Below, one piece after another: positions 41,137-50,110 of a DNA stretch of 64,000 nucleotides (position 1 is its first letter; each line of letters starts with the position of its first letter). Both the position numbers and the translations under genes were made by a program. The notes beneath the pieces are model-generated. The model had not been told where the DNA came from. It did not search any database and saw only the letters and a program-made list of their open reading frames with translations. The stretch lies in the NCBI GenBank assembly GCA_019309565.1, contig JAFDFZ010000006.1, positions 1-64,000 on the forward strand, written 5' to 3'. The stretch comes from Deltaproteobacteria bacterium (lineage in GTDB: Bacteria; Desulfobacterota; Desulfobacteria; Desulfobacterales; SURF-15).

Positions 41137-42147
41137 CTACTGACGGTTTACCTTTTTTACGGCCAACTGTGCGGCAAGTACAATCGCCTTGTACAGGTTA
41201 GTATGATCGGCGATATTCTTCCCTGCAATGTCAAAAGCAGTGCCATGACCGGTTGAGGTTCGAATAATCGGTATCCCGGCAAGCAGGGTCACCGCATGAC
41301 CGAATCCCAGCAGCTTGACTGCCATCAGGCCCTGGTCATGATAAAGCGCCAGGACAAGATCAAATTCCCCCTGATTTGCACGGTGAAACACCGTGTCTGC
41401 CGGAAGAGGCCCCACAACATTGATACCGTTGGATCGGCATTCTTCAATCGCAGGGACAATTTCGTCAATTTCCTCTCGGCCGAACAGACCCCCCTCCCCG
41501 GCATGTGGATTTAGCCCGGAGACGGCAATCACCGGATCTGGCACACCGATGAAGGTTAGTAATTCCCAGGCCAATTCCAGCATCGTCTTTACTCGATCCT
41601 TCTTAACCCGGGCTATGGCCTCTGCTAATGCCATGTGCGTGGTGAGAAGCATAATACGCAAATCACCCAAAATCAGCGCCATACCGTGGCGCCGAGCGTT
41701 GCACAGCTCGGCAAGAATTTGTGTTTGTCCTTCATAATTATAACCGGCTTCACGCATGGATTCTTTGTTCAACGGAGCCGAAACCATGGCATCCAGCCGG
41801 CCATCCAGGCACATTCTACCGGCTTCTTTGGTGTAATGAACCGCCGCATCCCCGTTTTTCGGATTCACTGCACCCATTTCATAAGTGGCTGGATCCACAT
41901 TGTGATAATCGATTACATGGATCAATCCCGGTGTTGCCTCCGGCAATTCCTGAGTGTTTATGGATCGAACATCGAGCCGGGTATTGGTTAATTTCACGGC
42001 AGCCTCAATCACGCGCGTATCTCCCAGCACCACCGGATTGCATAGTCTGTACAATTCCGGATTGGCCAAACTTTTAACCGCAATTTCAGGACCAATACCC
42101 GCTGCATCTCCCATGGTAATTCCCACTCGGGGAAGTCTGTTTGCCAT
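41137..42147 (-). CDS. pdxA: 4-hydroxythreonine-4-phosphate dehydrogenase family protein (PdxA/PdxA2)
   Basis: RVGITMGDAAGIGPEIAVKSL, VSGLNPHAGEGGLFGREE, LYHDQGLMAVKLLGF, IIRTSTGHGTAFDIAGKN. Confidence 0.95.
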   Translation of the reverse strand: MANRLPRVGITMGDAAGIGPEIAVKSLANPELYRLCNPVVLGDTRVIEAAVKLTNTRLDVRSINTQELPEATPGLIHVIDYHNVDPATYEMGAVNPKNGDAAVHYTKEAGRMCLDGRLDAMVSAPLNKESMREAGYNYEGQTQILAELCNARRHGMALILGDLRIMLLTTHMALAEAIARVKKDRVKTMLELAWELLTFIGVPDPVIAVSGLNPHAGEGGLFGREEIDEIVPAIEECRSNGINVVGPLPADTVFHRANQGEFDLVLALYHDQGLMAVKLLGFGHAVTLLAGIPIIRTSTGHGTAFDIAGKNIADHTNLYKAIVLAAQLAVKKVNRQ

Positions 42148-42186
42148 TATATGATTCCTCCTGCTGTTGATTGCACGAACACGCTT

Positions 42187-43449
42187 TCAAATAAGAGCCT
42201 TTATTCTATCTGCAACCTTCACCAGAGCATCCGGCTCTCCCAGAGACCCTCCTTTGTTGCATACGGCCATGCCGCTTAAGCTCGGCACCTGAGCCAGAAT
42301 CGTGCCTGAAGCAATACGTTCTCGCAACTCGATGCTCGCTATACCAATGCGCCGACATACCTTGTAGGCCGTCGTTCCCCCGGTTAGAATCAACCCGGAG
42401 AGCGAGGTGTGCTCAAATATTTTTTCAACAGTGATGGCCAGGGCATTTTCCACAAAATTTGGATCAAGTTTGACATCTGCCGGCGATGCTAAAAGACCAA
42501 TTCCAAAATTTTCAAATTGGTTAAACAAGTTGACTAAAGCTCTGTCAACAATCCCTTTAATGTTTCCGGAACTGTTTTCCGTATAAGCTTCGATCCATAC
42601 GGGATCAATGCCACTGGCTTCGGAAAGTACACTCATCTGCTCCTGGCTTCTTGGATGCAATGTGCCACAAACTACCATGATAGGCTCTTTAGGGATTCTG
42701 GACCAGTTTTTCTTTTCAGATCGCTTCGAGCAGTGCCTGGCCACGGCCTGTCCCAGAGCCTGACCACCCACAAACATCAATGGACCGGCCTGTTTTAAGA
42801 AAATATCCACTGTACGGTTAAGATCTTCCTGAAATTCCCCGTCCACAACTATAACTTCAACCCCTGAATCGAGCAATCCCTTAAGAGTCCCATTATTTTC
42901 CTCACCTCTCAATGTCTCTAAGGTTAGTAAACCAACAGGCCTGCTGTTGCCTTTTGCTGCAACTTTTAAAACGTTTGATTCTGTTACGGGGTGTCTGGGG
43001 TCTTTGCTGTAAAACGACTCTGAGATAGGCTTTCCATCAAGATATTGCACGCCGTTTCGCGTGACCCTGCCAAAGTCAGGAATTGCAGGGGCAATACAAC
43101 ATATTTTGATATGTAGTTCATCCATCACCGCTGCAATTTCATATCCGAAATTGCCACGAAAGGCACTATCGGTTTTTTTAAACAGGATTCTTTTATCTTC
43201 AGTGAAAGCGGCTCTTGAGGCTCTTTTCACTTTTTCGTACGCCTCTGTTGCAGTCAGGTCACGGCTTTCCGTATTCCAGACATTCAATGCTTCCTGTGAT
43301 GCCGGTTTTTTTCCAGGCGCATCCGAATCGACGATAACCGTAACCTGTCCGAGAATATCCAAAAACTCAATCCCTGTATCGCATGCACCGGCAAGGTCAT
43401 CTGCAAGCATACAAATGTCACTATCCGAAATTTCCATATCTATATACAT
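42187..43449 (-). CDS. Four-carbon acid sugar kinase family protein (DUF1537)
   Basis: MLADDLAGACDTG, FKKTDSAFRGNFGYEIAAVMD, PAIPDFGRVTRNGVQYLDG, LILTGGTTAYKVC. Confidence 0.93.
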   Translation of the reverse strand: MYIDMEISDSDICMLADDLAGACDTGIEFLDILGQVTVIVDSDAPGKKPASQEALNVWNTESRDLTATEAYEKVKRASRAAFTEDKRILFKKTDSAFRGNFGYEIAAVMDELHIKICCIAPAIPDFGRVTRNGVQYLDGKPISESFYSKDPRHPVTESNVLKVAAKGNSRPVGLLTLETLRGEENNGTLKGLLDSGVEVIVVDGEFQEDLNRTVDIFLKQAGPLMFVGGQALGQAVARHCSKRSEKKNWSRIPKEPIMVVCGTLHPRSQEQMSVLSEASGIDPVWIEAYTENSSGNIKGIVDRALVNLFNQFENFGIGLLASPADVKLDPNFVENALAITVEKIFEHTSLSGLILTGGTTAYKVCRRIGIASIELRERIASGTILAQVPSLSGMAVCNKGGSLGEPDALVKVADRIKALI

Positions 43450-43518
43450 ATCTATATAAGTATAGGCGGCGGTTATTAGCTTATAGCCTTGCCAGGCGCA
43501 TGCTGTTTTGGTTTTGAC

Positions 43519-44370
43519 TTACCCTTGCAGTCTGGGATCCAGTGCATCCCGCAATCCGTCTCCCACCATGTTAAAAGACATGACTGCCAGCATTATCGCT
43601 ATGCCAGGGAAGACCGCCAGCCAGGGAGATATGATGATATTGTTTACACCGGATTTTAACATGAGCCCCCAGCTTGAATTTGGTGGTTGCGTACCCAGGC
43701 CCAGAAAACTGAGGCTTGCTTCGATTCTAATGGCCGTGGCCACCCAAAGTGTTGCCATCACCGCTATGGGGCCGATTATGTTCGGCAAGATATGTTGAAG
43801 CATGATTCGAAACCCACCACTGCCGCTTGCTCGGGCTGCTTCCACATAACCGATTTCTCTTAGCGACAGAGTGGGCCCGTGAGCCAGTCGGATAAATCTT
43901 GGAGTCAGGGCAACAGATATGGCGATTATCACCTTTGAGGTGCCGGAACCCAGTGCAACTATGACGATAAGCCCCATTAATAATGAGGGCAAAGACAGGA
44001 ATGCGTCTGTCATCCGCATAATCATGTTTTCCATGAACCCTCCGTTATACCCGGCGATAATACCAAGACACGTGCCTAATATTCCGCTGAAAACAACAGA
44101 TAAGATTCCCACCGTCAGAGAGGTTCGAGAGCCCCATATTACGCGAGATAAGATATCCCTTCCGAATTCATCTGTTCCAAAAAGATGGGGCATCTGCGGA
44201 GAGGCAAAGCGATTCAAAATACTCTGCTCCCGGGGATCATAGGGGGAAAGCCAGGGGGCAAATACGGCTACAAGGCTGACCGCTATAATGAGTATCGATC
44301 CGGCTATGGCCACTTTGCTTTCTTTAAATACTGAAAATGCGGTGCGTCTTCTTTCCATAATACTGGTCAA
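43519..44370 (-). CDS. Dipeptide/oligopeptide-type ABC transporter permease (DppC-like)
   Basis: FGTDEFGRDILSRVIWGSRTSL, EAARASGSGGFRIMLQHILPNIIGPI, RIEASLSFLGLGTQPPNSSWG. Confidence 0.96.
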   Translation of the reverse strand: MTSIMERRRTAFSVFKESKVAIAGSILIIAVSLVAVFAPWLSPYDPREQSILNRFASPQMPHLFGTDEFGRDILSRVIWGSRTSLTVGILSVVFSGILGTCLGIIAGYNGGFMENMIMRMTDAFLSLPSLLMGLIVIVALGSGTSKVIIAISVALTPRFIRLAHGPTLSLREIGYVEAARASGSGGFRIMLQHILPNIIGPIAVMATLWVATAIRIEASLSFLGLGTQPPNSSWGLMLKSGVNNIIISPWLAVFPGIAIMLAVMSFNMVGDGLRDALDPRLQG

Positions 44371-44492
44371 TCATATCTGGAATTTGCTTCAAATTTGAAC
44401 CACGTTTCTTCTTATTGTATCAAGGCCTCAGCTTATACGAGCGTTCGGGGGTTCAGTGTATGGAAAACCTTGCCCTTTTTGGGTCGGGGCTG

Positions 44493-44610
44493 TTTACCCC
44501 GTTAGAGAAAGCCACCGACTCTTGGCGGTGGTATAGGTAATTCCTTATAGATGGTGGTTTAATGCTACCATCTATAGTCGTTAGAGAACATCGTTCTCTA
44601 ACGGGGTTTA
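44493..44610. repeat. Multi-hairpin palindromic element between dppC- and dppB-like genes
   Basis: accccgttagagaa ... ttctctaacggggt outer arms; tatagatggt/accatctata; ccaccg/cggtgg; cgttagagaac-atc-gttctctaacg (44579-44603). Confidence 0.8.
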
Positions 44611-45549
44611 CTCGTATCGTATTCTTGGATCGGTAATGCCATATGATAAATCTGTGAGAAGGTTTACCACCGCTATGAACGCTGCAAATACCACCAACGT
44701 TCCCTGGATGGTGGGATAGTCTCGGTTGTACACAGCGCCAACCAGCAATTTTCCGATGCCGGGCCTGTTGAATACGATTTCCGTCAACACTGCCGTCCCC
44801 ATCGTGACCCCGATATAAACACCGATAACAGCGATGACCGGGATCAGCGCGTTTCTGAGTGCGTGTTTGTAGATCACTTTCATCTCGCGCAGCCCCTTGC
44901 TGCGTGCGGTCTGGATATAGTCTTCATTTAAGGTCTCAAGCAGGGCCGATCTTGTCATCCGCATGACCATGGATGCATTGACAAGCCCTAAGCTGAGTGC
45001 AGGTAGTATCAAATGATATAATCTGCTTCCAAGATTACCTGTTTCACCTACACCGATCATGGGAAACAAGTCCAGCTTCAAGGAAAACAGAAGCAAAAGC
45101 AATATCCCCAGATAAAACGAAGGAGTTGAAAACCCCATAAGCGCCAGCGTTCGTCCCACATAATCAATTAACCGGTTGCGCTTTAAAGCCGAAAGGATAC
45201 CTATTGGAATACCAATACAGATGCTGATAAGAATTGCACTTAAAGAAAGCTCGATGGAATATGGAAGCATCCGCAGGATTAGCTGTGATACAGGTTTGTT
45301 ATTGCTCAAAGAGGTGCCGAGATCTCCTTTGATCAAATTCTCCAGAAACGATATGTACTGTAATATCAGGGGACGATCTAAGCCCAACTGCTCTCTTAGC
45401 TTTGCAAGCGCTTCGGCTGTTGCATGTTCTCCAAGTATGGCGATGGCGGGGTCCCCCGGCAGTAAATGCATGGCAAAAAAGACGATGGTGACAATGAACC
45501 ACAGTGTTGGAATCATCCAAAGAAATCTTCTTATGATATACTTAAGCAA
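44608..45549 (-). CDS. Dipeptide/oligopeptide-type ABC transporter permease (DppB-like)
   Basis: FFAMHLLPGDPAIAILGEHAT, DYIQTARSKGLREMKVIYKHALRNALIPVI. Confidence 0.96.
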   Translation of the reverse strand: MLKYIIRRFLWMIPTLWFIVTIVFFAMHLLPGDPAIAILGEHATAEALAKLREQLGLDRPLILQYISFLENLIKGDLGTSLSNNKPVSQLILRMLPYSIELSLSAILISICIGIPIGILSALKRNRLIDYVGRTLALMGFSTPSFYLGILLLLLFSLKLDLFPMIGVGETGNLGSRLYHLILPALSLGLVNASMVMRMTRSALLETLNEDYIQTARSKGLREMKVIYKHALRNALIPVIAVIGVYIGVTMGTAVLTEIVFNRPGIGKLLVGAVYNRDYPTIQGTLVVFAAFIAVVNLLTDLSYGITDPRIRYE

Positions 45550-45623
45550 CTGAACGCTCCCGATAATCCTATTAGTTGAGAAATCAGGCGATTAAAATGG
45601 GTGCAGGTTTAGCATGCATGGCT

Positions 45624-45732
45624 TATAACTCAAGTTTCGCACCCTTAAATGCGTTGTAAAGCCTTATAATGATGGCGACTTAAGACCTATTTACAACTTT
45701 ACGGTAAAATAGGGTGCGAAACCTGAGTTATA
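45624..45732. repeat. MITE-like element with 22-bp terminal inverted repeats
   Basis: tataactcaagtttcgcaccct (45624-45645) vs reverse complement of agggtgcgaaacctgagttata (45711-45732), 21/22 identical; half-copies at 108-153 and 52722-52740. Confidence 0.75.
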
Positions 45733-45809
45733 ACCGAAACAACAAGCTCATTTCCCTCTCTTCTCAGCAGAGCAGCATGGAATGGGAAATTTTGTAAATG
45801 CATTTTGCC

Positions 45810-45845
45810 ATTACGGGAAGAGAATACCGCTTCTCTTCCCGTAAT
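45810..45845 (-). promoter_or_regulatory. Perfect 15-bp hairpin just 3' of the dppA-like gene
   Basis: attacgggaagagaa-taccgc-ttctcttcccgtaat; no clear U-run on the minus strand. Confidence 0.7.
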
Positions 45846-45877
45846 GAAAGTTAAACAAATAGTTTAGATAATAGTTG

Positions 45878-47506
45878 TTAATGTTTTAAGATCCTTGTTT
45901 TCTCCGTAAGATGGTATCCATAGATCATACAATTCTCAGGTTCATATCCAAGATCAATATAGGGTTGTCTTGCAAAAACGTAGTGTTGATTTCTTACGGG
46001 AATTGCCGGCAGATCTCTTAGCAATCGCAGTTGGGCTTCTGCATATAACTTTTTTTGAACCTCCCGATCCATTTCATAACGGGCTTTATCCACGTATGCG
46101 TCTATGGAATTGTCGGAAATGTCGCCATCTCCATCCGCATCCACTTCTCCGTAATGGGAAAAATTGGTAATGGCTGTCTTTTTGCCAACAATGGAGGCGG
46201 AATGGAAGAACTGGGTCAGATAGACACCGGCGATGGGGGTTCGAGTAGCATTGTACCATATCAAAGGATTGGCATCTTTGCGGATCTTGGAATGGTAGGT
46301 GGGATGATCTATGGTTTCAAGTTCGATGATGACTCCAACCTTTCGCCATTGCTCCTGCAACACAGTCATGGGAGTCATATAGCTGCCTTTTTCGCTTACC
46401 AGCATCTTGGTTTTAAACCCGTTGGGGAAACCAGCTTCAGCAAGCAACTGCCGTGCTTTATTGAGATCGTACTCGTATCGCAGCTCTACCGGAATGTCGC
46501 TTTTTTTCAGCGCCCCAAATGCACCCGGAGGCACATGGCTATAGAGGGGTTTCGTTATGGAAAGGCCAAAGAACTTGGCGAATTCATCCCGGTTGGTGGC
46601 ATATGCAAGGGCTTTTCTTACCCTTAAGTCATCAAAAGGCTTGCGTGTCATGTTAAAATGGATCCAGCTGGCAACTCCCATTTGAAAGTCAACATCAACA
46701 ATCAAACCCGCCTTTCTTGCCATAGCAACCCACTTCTCATCCAGCTTGCCCGGTGCCATATGGATCTCGCCCTTTTGCAAGGCCATGGTCCTGCTGGCAA
46801 TATCCGGCATAAACGGGACGATGATCTTTTCCAAAACCGGTTTTCCACGCCAATAATCCTCATTTCGCAACAGAATGTATCTGTCTTTGGGACGATATTC
46901 CCCAACCTGAAAGGGCCCCGTTCCAACGGGTTCTGATTTGAATTGTTTGCCAAGTTTTTCCCGGGCCTTCTTGCTAACGATGAATCCGCCATGGAAGTTG
47001 GTCAACTTTGAAAGAAAGAAAGGATCTATTTTGTTCAGGTGAAATCTCACCGTATACGGGTCAACAACCAGGATATCTTTGATGTTTTTATAATCCTTTG
47101 CCCACGGGGCGCCTTCTGTTTTAAGTCTTTCGAAAGTGAATTTTACATCTTCTGCAGTAAGCTCTCCGTATCCTTTATGGAACTTGATCCCTTTCCTCAA
47201 ATAAAAGGTCCATGTTTTTCCGTCACCAGAAACATCCCACTTCTCGGCCAGATCAGGCTCGATGGCCTCCATATCTCCTTCATTTCCTGGGGGGTATCGC
47301 ACCAGTCCATTAAACATGGAATAGACCATAAACAGCTCAACGGACGATGTGGCAAAGGCCGGATCCATGGATCGGATATCTCGCCCTGCACTCGCATAAT
47401 AGAGCACTTGATTTTCTACCGGCTCTGCTGCGGCCAGAGCCCAATTGCTTGCAGTAGTTGCTGCCAGCAAGATCGCAAAAACACAGACTGAGAATTTCTT
47501 TATCAT
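45878..47506 (-). CDS. Peptide-type ABC transporter substrate-binding protein (SBP family 5)
   Basis: Signal peptide; ASAGRDIRSMDPAFATSSVELFMVYSMFNGLVRYPP, LRKGIKFHKGYGELTAEDVKFTFERL. Confidence 0.95.
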   Translation of the reverse strand: MIKKFSVCVFAILLAATTASNWALAAAEPVENQVLYYASAGRDIRSMDPAFATSSVELFMVYSMFNGLVRYPPGNEGDMEAIEPDLAEKWDVSGDGKTWTFYLRKGIKFHKGYGELTAEDVKFTFERLKTEGAPWAKDYKNIKDILVVDPYTVRFHLNKIDPFFLSKLTNFHGGFIVSKKAREKLGKQFKSEPVGTGPFQVGEYRPKDRYILLRNEDYWRGKPVLEKIIVPFMPDIASRTMALQKGEIHMAPGKLDEKWVAMARKAGLIVDVDFQMGVASWIHFNMTRKPFDDLRVRKALAYATNRDEFAKFFGLSITKPLYSHVPPGAFGALKKSDIPVELRYEYDLNKARQLLAEAGFPNGFKTKMLVSEKGSYMTPMTVLQEQWRKVGVIIELETIDHPTYHSKIRKDANPLIWYNATRTPIAGVYLTQFFHSASIVGKKTAITNFSHYGEVDADGDGDISDNSIDAYVDKARYEMDREVQKKLYAEAQLRLLRDLPAIPVRNQHYVFARQPYIDLGYEPENCMIYGYHLTEKTRILKH

Positions 47507-47692
47507 TTTGCCTCCTTTCCTTTTTGGTGATTAAACCCTTAAAAATGTTTCTCAGGCCACAACCCTAACCCTTTATCACCTCCTTGTTAATCTTTGTTTT
47601 AAATAGATTGGTCTATATTTTAGATTTTCATATATCCGGGTTTTTGTCAATGCATTAAGCGGCTTCCGGCAATTGTTGGTGAACTTTGTTGA

Positions 47693-47803
47693 GTTGGTTT
47701 CCAAACAGCAATCGAGAAGGCCCAAGCAGCATTTGATGCAGCCAGGGAGGCTGCCGAGAAAGCTGCGGCACAATCAAAGAAGGTCATCAGGGTTGTACAG
47801 TAA
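47693..47803 (+). pseudogene. Possible 3' remnant of a degraded gene
   Basis: Frame after TGA reads VGFQTAIEKAQAAFDAAREAAEKAAAQSKKVIRVVQ*, helical and protein-like but without start or RBS. Confidence 0.25.
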
Positions 47804-47918
47804 GCAGTGGTTTTAAACGATAGGTTGACAAATCAAAAGGAAGCCGGTTAGGATGAAAAAAACTTTTCGGCAGCCTGCTTTTTGGAGGTCGAGATTATTA
47901 AAAACAGGGCTTTAACTG

Positions 47919-48245
47919 ATGGAACTATCCTGTCAATTTTGCAGAATCGTAAATGGAGAGACATCCACTAAATTTTTGCATGAAGACAACAATCTTGTCG
48001 TGTTTAAAGATATTCACCCCCAGGCGCCGGTCCATCTTTTAATCGTTTCGAAAAAACATATCCGAAGTATCAACGATCTTGAGGATGATGACCGGGAGAT
48101 TGTAGCTGAAATTATTATGGCTGCAAAGCTCATGGCACAGCGGCATGGAATTTCAAAATCCGGATATCGCCTGTTTTTCAATGTGGAACGGGGAGGGGGG
48201 CAGGTGATCTTTCATCTCCATTTGCATCTTATAGGAGGCTGGTAA
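47919..48245 (+). CDS. HIT family protein
   Basis: CQFCRIVNGETSTKFLHEDNNLVVFKDIHPQAPVHLLIVSKKHI; QVIFHLHLHLIGGW (HxHxHxx). Confidence 0.95.
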   Translation: MELSCQFCRIVNGETSTKFLHEDNNLVVFKDIHPQAPVHLLIVSKKHIRSINDLEDDDREIVAEIIMAAKLMAQRHGISKSGYRLFFNVERGGGQVIFHLHLHLIGGW

Positions 48246-48345
48246 ACGCATCAAGGTCCAGGTTTGCCACCGGAGAGGAGGATCGATCGCCAGAAAAAAA
48301 CGGTTTTTATGAACCTGCATGTAATAGTCCAATCCGTGCAGTGAA

Positions 48346-49095
48346 TCAATCCCGATTTATTATCGAGGCTATATATCCGGCACCGAATCCATTATCTATA
48401 TTTACCACCGCTACGTTTGAGCTACAGCTATTGAGCATGGAAAACAATGCGGTCATCCCACCGAAACTCACTCCGTAACCAATGCTTGTGGGTACAGCGA
48501 TAACCGGACGGCTGACCATTCCAGCCACCACACTTGGAAGAGCGCCTTCCATTCCTGCAACTACAATCAACACCGATGCTTCATCGATCAATTGTTTGTG
48601 CCTGAACAGCCGGTGAATACCGGATACTCCCACGTCAAACACGGATTTTACCACGTTGCCCATGACTTCTGCTGTAATCAAGGCTTCCTTGGCAACGGGA
48701 ATGTCCGAGGTCCCGGCGGAAACCACCAGTATGATGCCTCTTCCCTGAACCGGGATGTCATGTTTTTTCCAGACAACCATCTTCGCATCTTCATGAAAGA
48801 CCGCATCAGGAAATCGGCGCAGCACCTGCTGTCCCTTGTGGGGATCAATTCTTGTAACCAGAACCACATTCTCCTGAACCATGATTTTTTCCATTATGCC
48901 GACGATTTGATCCGTACTCTTCCCTTGCCCAAAGATCACTTCGGGAAACCCCTTGCGCAGCGATCGGTGATGATCTATATGTGCATATTCAATGTCCTCT
49001 GAGGACAGATTAACGAGACGCTTTGTTGCCGTTTCAACGGATGTTTTTCCACTGGCTACCGATTGAAGCAATGCGCGCAGCGATTCAATATCCAT
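48346..49095 (-). CDS. larB: Nickel pincer cofactor biosynthesis protein LarB
   Basis: DHHRSLRKGFPEVIFGQGKSTDQI; VVAGMEGALPSVVAGMVSRPVIAVPTSIGYGVSFGGMTALFSMLNSCSSNVAVVNIDNGFGA. Confidence 0.93.
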   Translation of the reverse strand: MDIESLRALLQSVASGKTSVETATKRLVNLSSEDIEYAHIDHHRSLRKGFPEVIFGQGKSTDQIVGIMEKIMVQENVVLVTRIDPHKGQQVLRRFPDAVFHEDAKMVVWKKHDIPVQGRGIILVVSAGTSDIPVAKEALITAEVMGNVVKSVFDVGVSGIHRLFRHKQLIDEASVLIVVAGMEGALPSVVAGMVSRPVIAVPTSIGYGVSFGGMTALFSMLNSCSSNVAVVNIDNGFGAGYIASIINRD

Positions 49096-49334
49096 GTTTT
49101 GCGACTCCTTTTGATACGGCTGTTTAATATTCGGATCATTTCCATGTACATCGAAGTGATCCTTAACCTTCAAGGGGCCAAATAAACCAGGGGCCAGGTG
49201 AAATATATCTTATTGGAAAATAGACGAAAATTCGATAATGGTCAACAGTTCAACGTGTCTTGGCCAGTTGTTGATCAATGTGAAATATACCTTCATTCGA
49301 CGGTTTATGGCGTATTGAAGCGTGGAGAGTTGAA

Positions 49335-50087
49335 ATGAAAATTGTCGTCATCATACCGGCACGGTACGCATCGACACGGTTTGACGGAAAAGCACTTGTG
49401 TCAATCGCCGGCAAATCCATGATCCAGCGTGTTTATGAGAGATCCGTTAAGGCACAACGTGTTTCAAAAGTTGTTGTTGCAACGGACGATTTGCGCATCA
49501 TCGAAGCAGTCGAAAAGTTTGGGGGCAAGGCCATCATGACCTCAGACAAGAATCGAACCGGTACAGACAGGGTTGCAGAGGCTGCTGAGAAACTGGGTCT
49601 TGAGCTCAATGACATTGTTATCAATGTACAGGGCGACCAGCCATTGCTTGATCCTCGATGCCTTGACCAGGTGGTCGATCCACTGTTAACGGAATCGAAT
49701 ATCGACATAAGCACCCTTGCGGTGAAGATCTTCAATGAAAGGGAAAAAACCGATCCCAAGGACATCAAGGTTACATTCGATAATAAAGGCTTTGCGCTTT
49801 ACTTTTCAAGATCCACTATACCCTTTGGCCGTGATGGTTCCTTTAAATACGATGTCTTCAAACACCTGGGGGTCTATGCCTATACAAGAAGATTTCTTGA
49901 AGTATTTCGGCATCTTCCTTCTGGCAGACTGGAGGAAATCGAAAAGCTTGAGCAACTTCGGGCGCTTGAACATGGATATCGCATTCGGGTCGTACAAACA
50001 CCGTATGATTCCCCCGAAGTGGATCTGCCGATCGATATCGAAAGGATTGAAAAGATATTGGAAAACATGCCGGATGCCCTCAAATAG
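49335..50087 (+). CDS. kdsB: 3-deoxy-manno-octulosonate cytidylyltransferase
   Basis: IIPARYASTRFDGKAL, VATDDLRI, NVQGDQPLLDP, FSRSTIPF, LEQLRALEHGYRI. Confidence 0.97.
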   Translation: MKIVVIIPARYASTRFDGKALVSIAGKSMIQRVYERSVKAQRVSKVVVATDDLRIIEAVEKFGGKAIMTSDKNRTGTDRVAEAAEKLGLELNDIVINVQGDQPLLDPRCLDQVVDPLLTESNIDISTLAVKIFNEREKTDPKDIKVTFDNKGFALYFSRSTIPFGRDGSFKYDVFKHLGVYAYTRRFLEVFRHLPSGRLEEIEKLEQLRALEHGYRIRVVQTPYDSPEVDLPIDIERIEKILENMPDALK

Positions 50088-50110
50088 CCAGCAGTGCAAT
50101 CAGAACTTTC

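Noticed and set aside
46055-46627. 190-aa plus-strand ORF inside the peptide-binding protein gene
   Set aside because: Antisense to the SBP family 5 coding frame.
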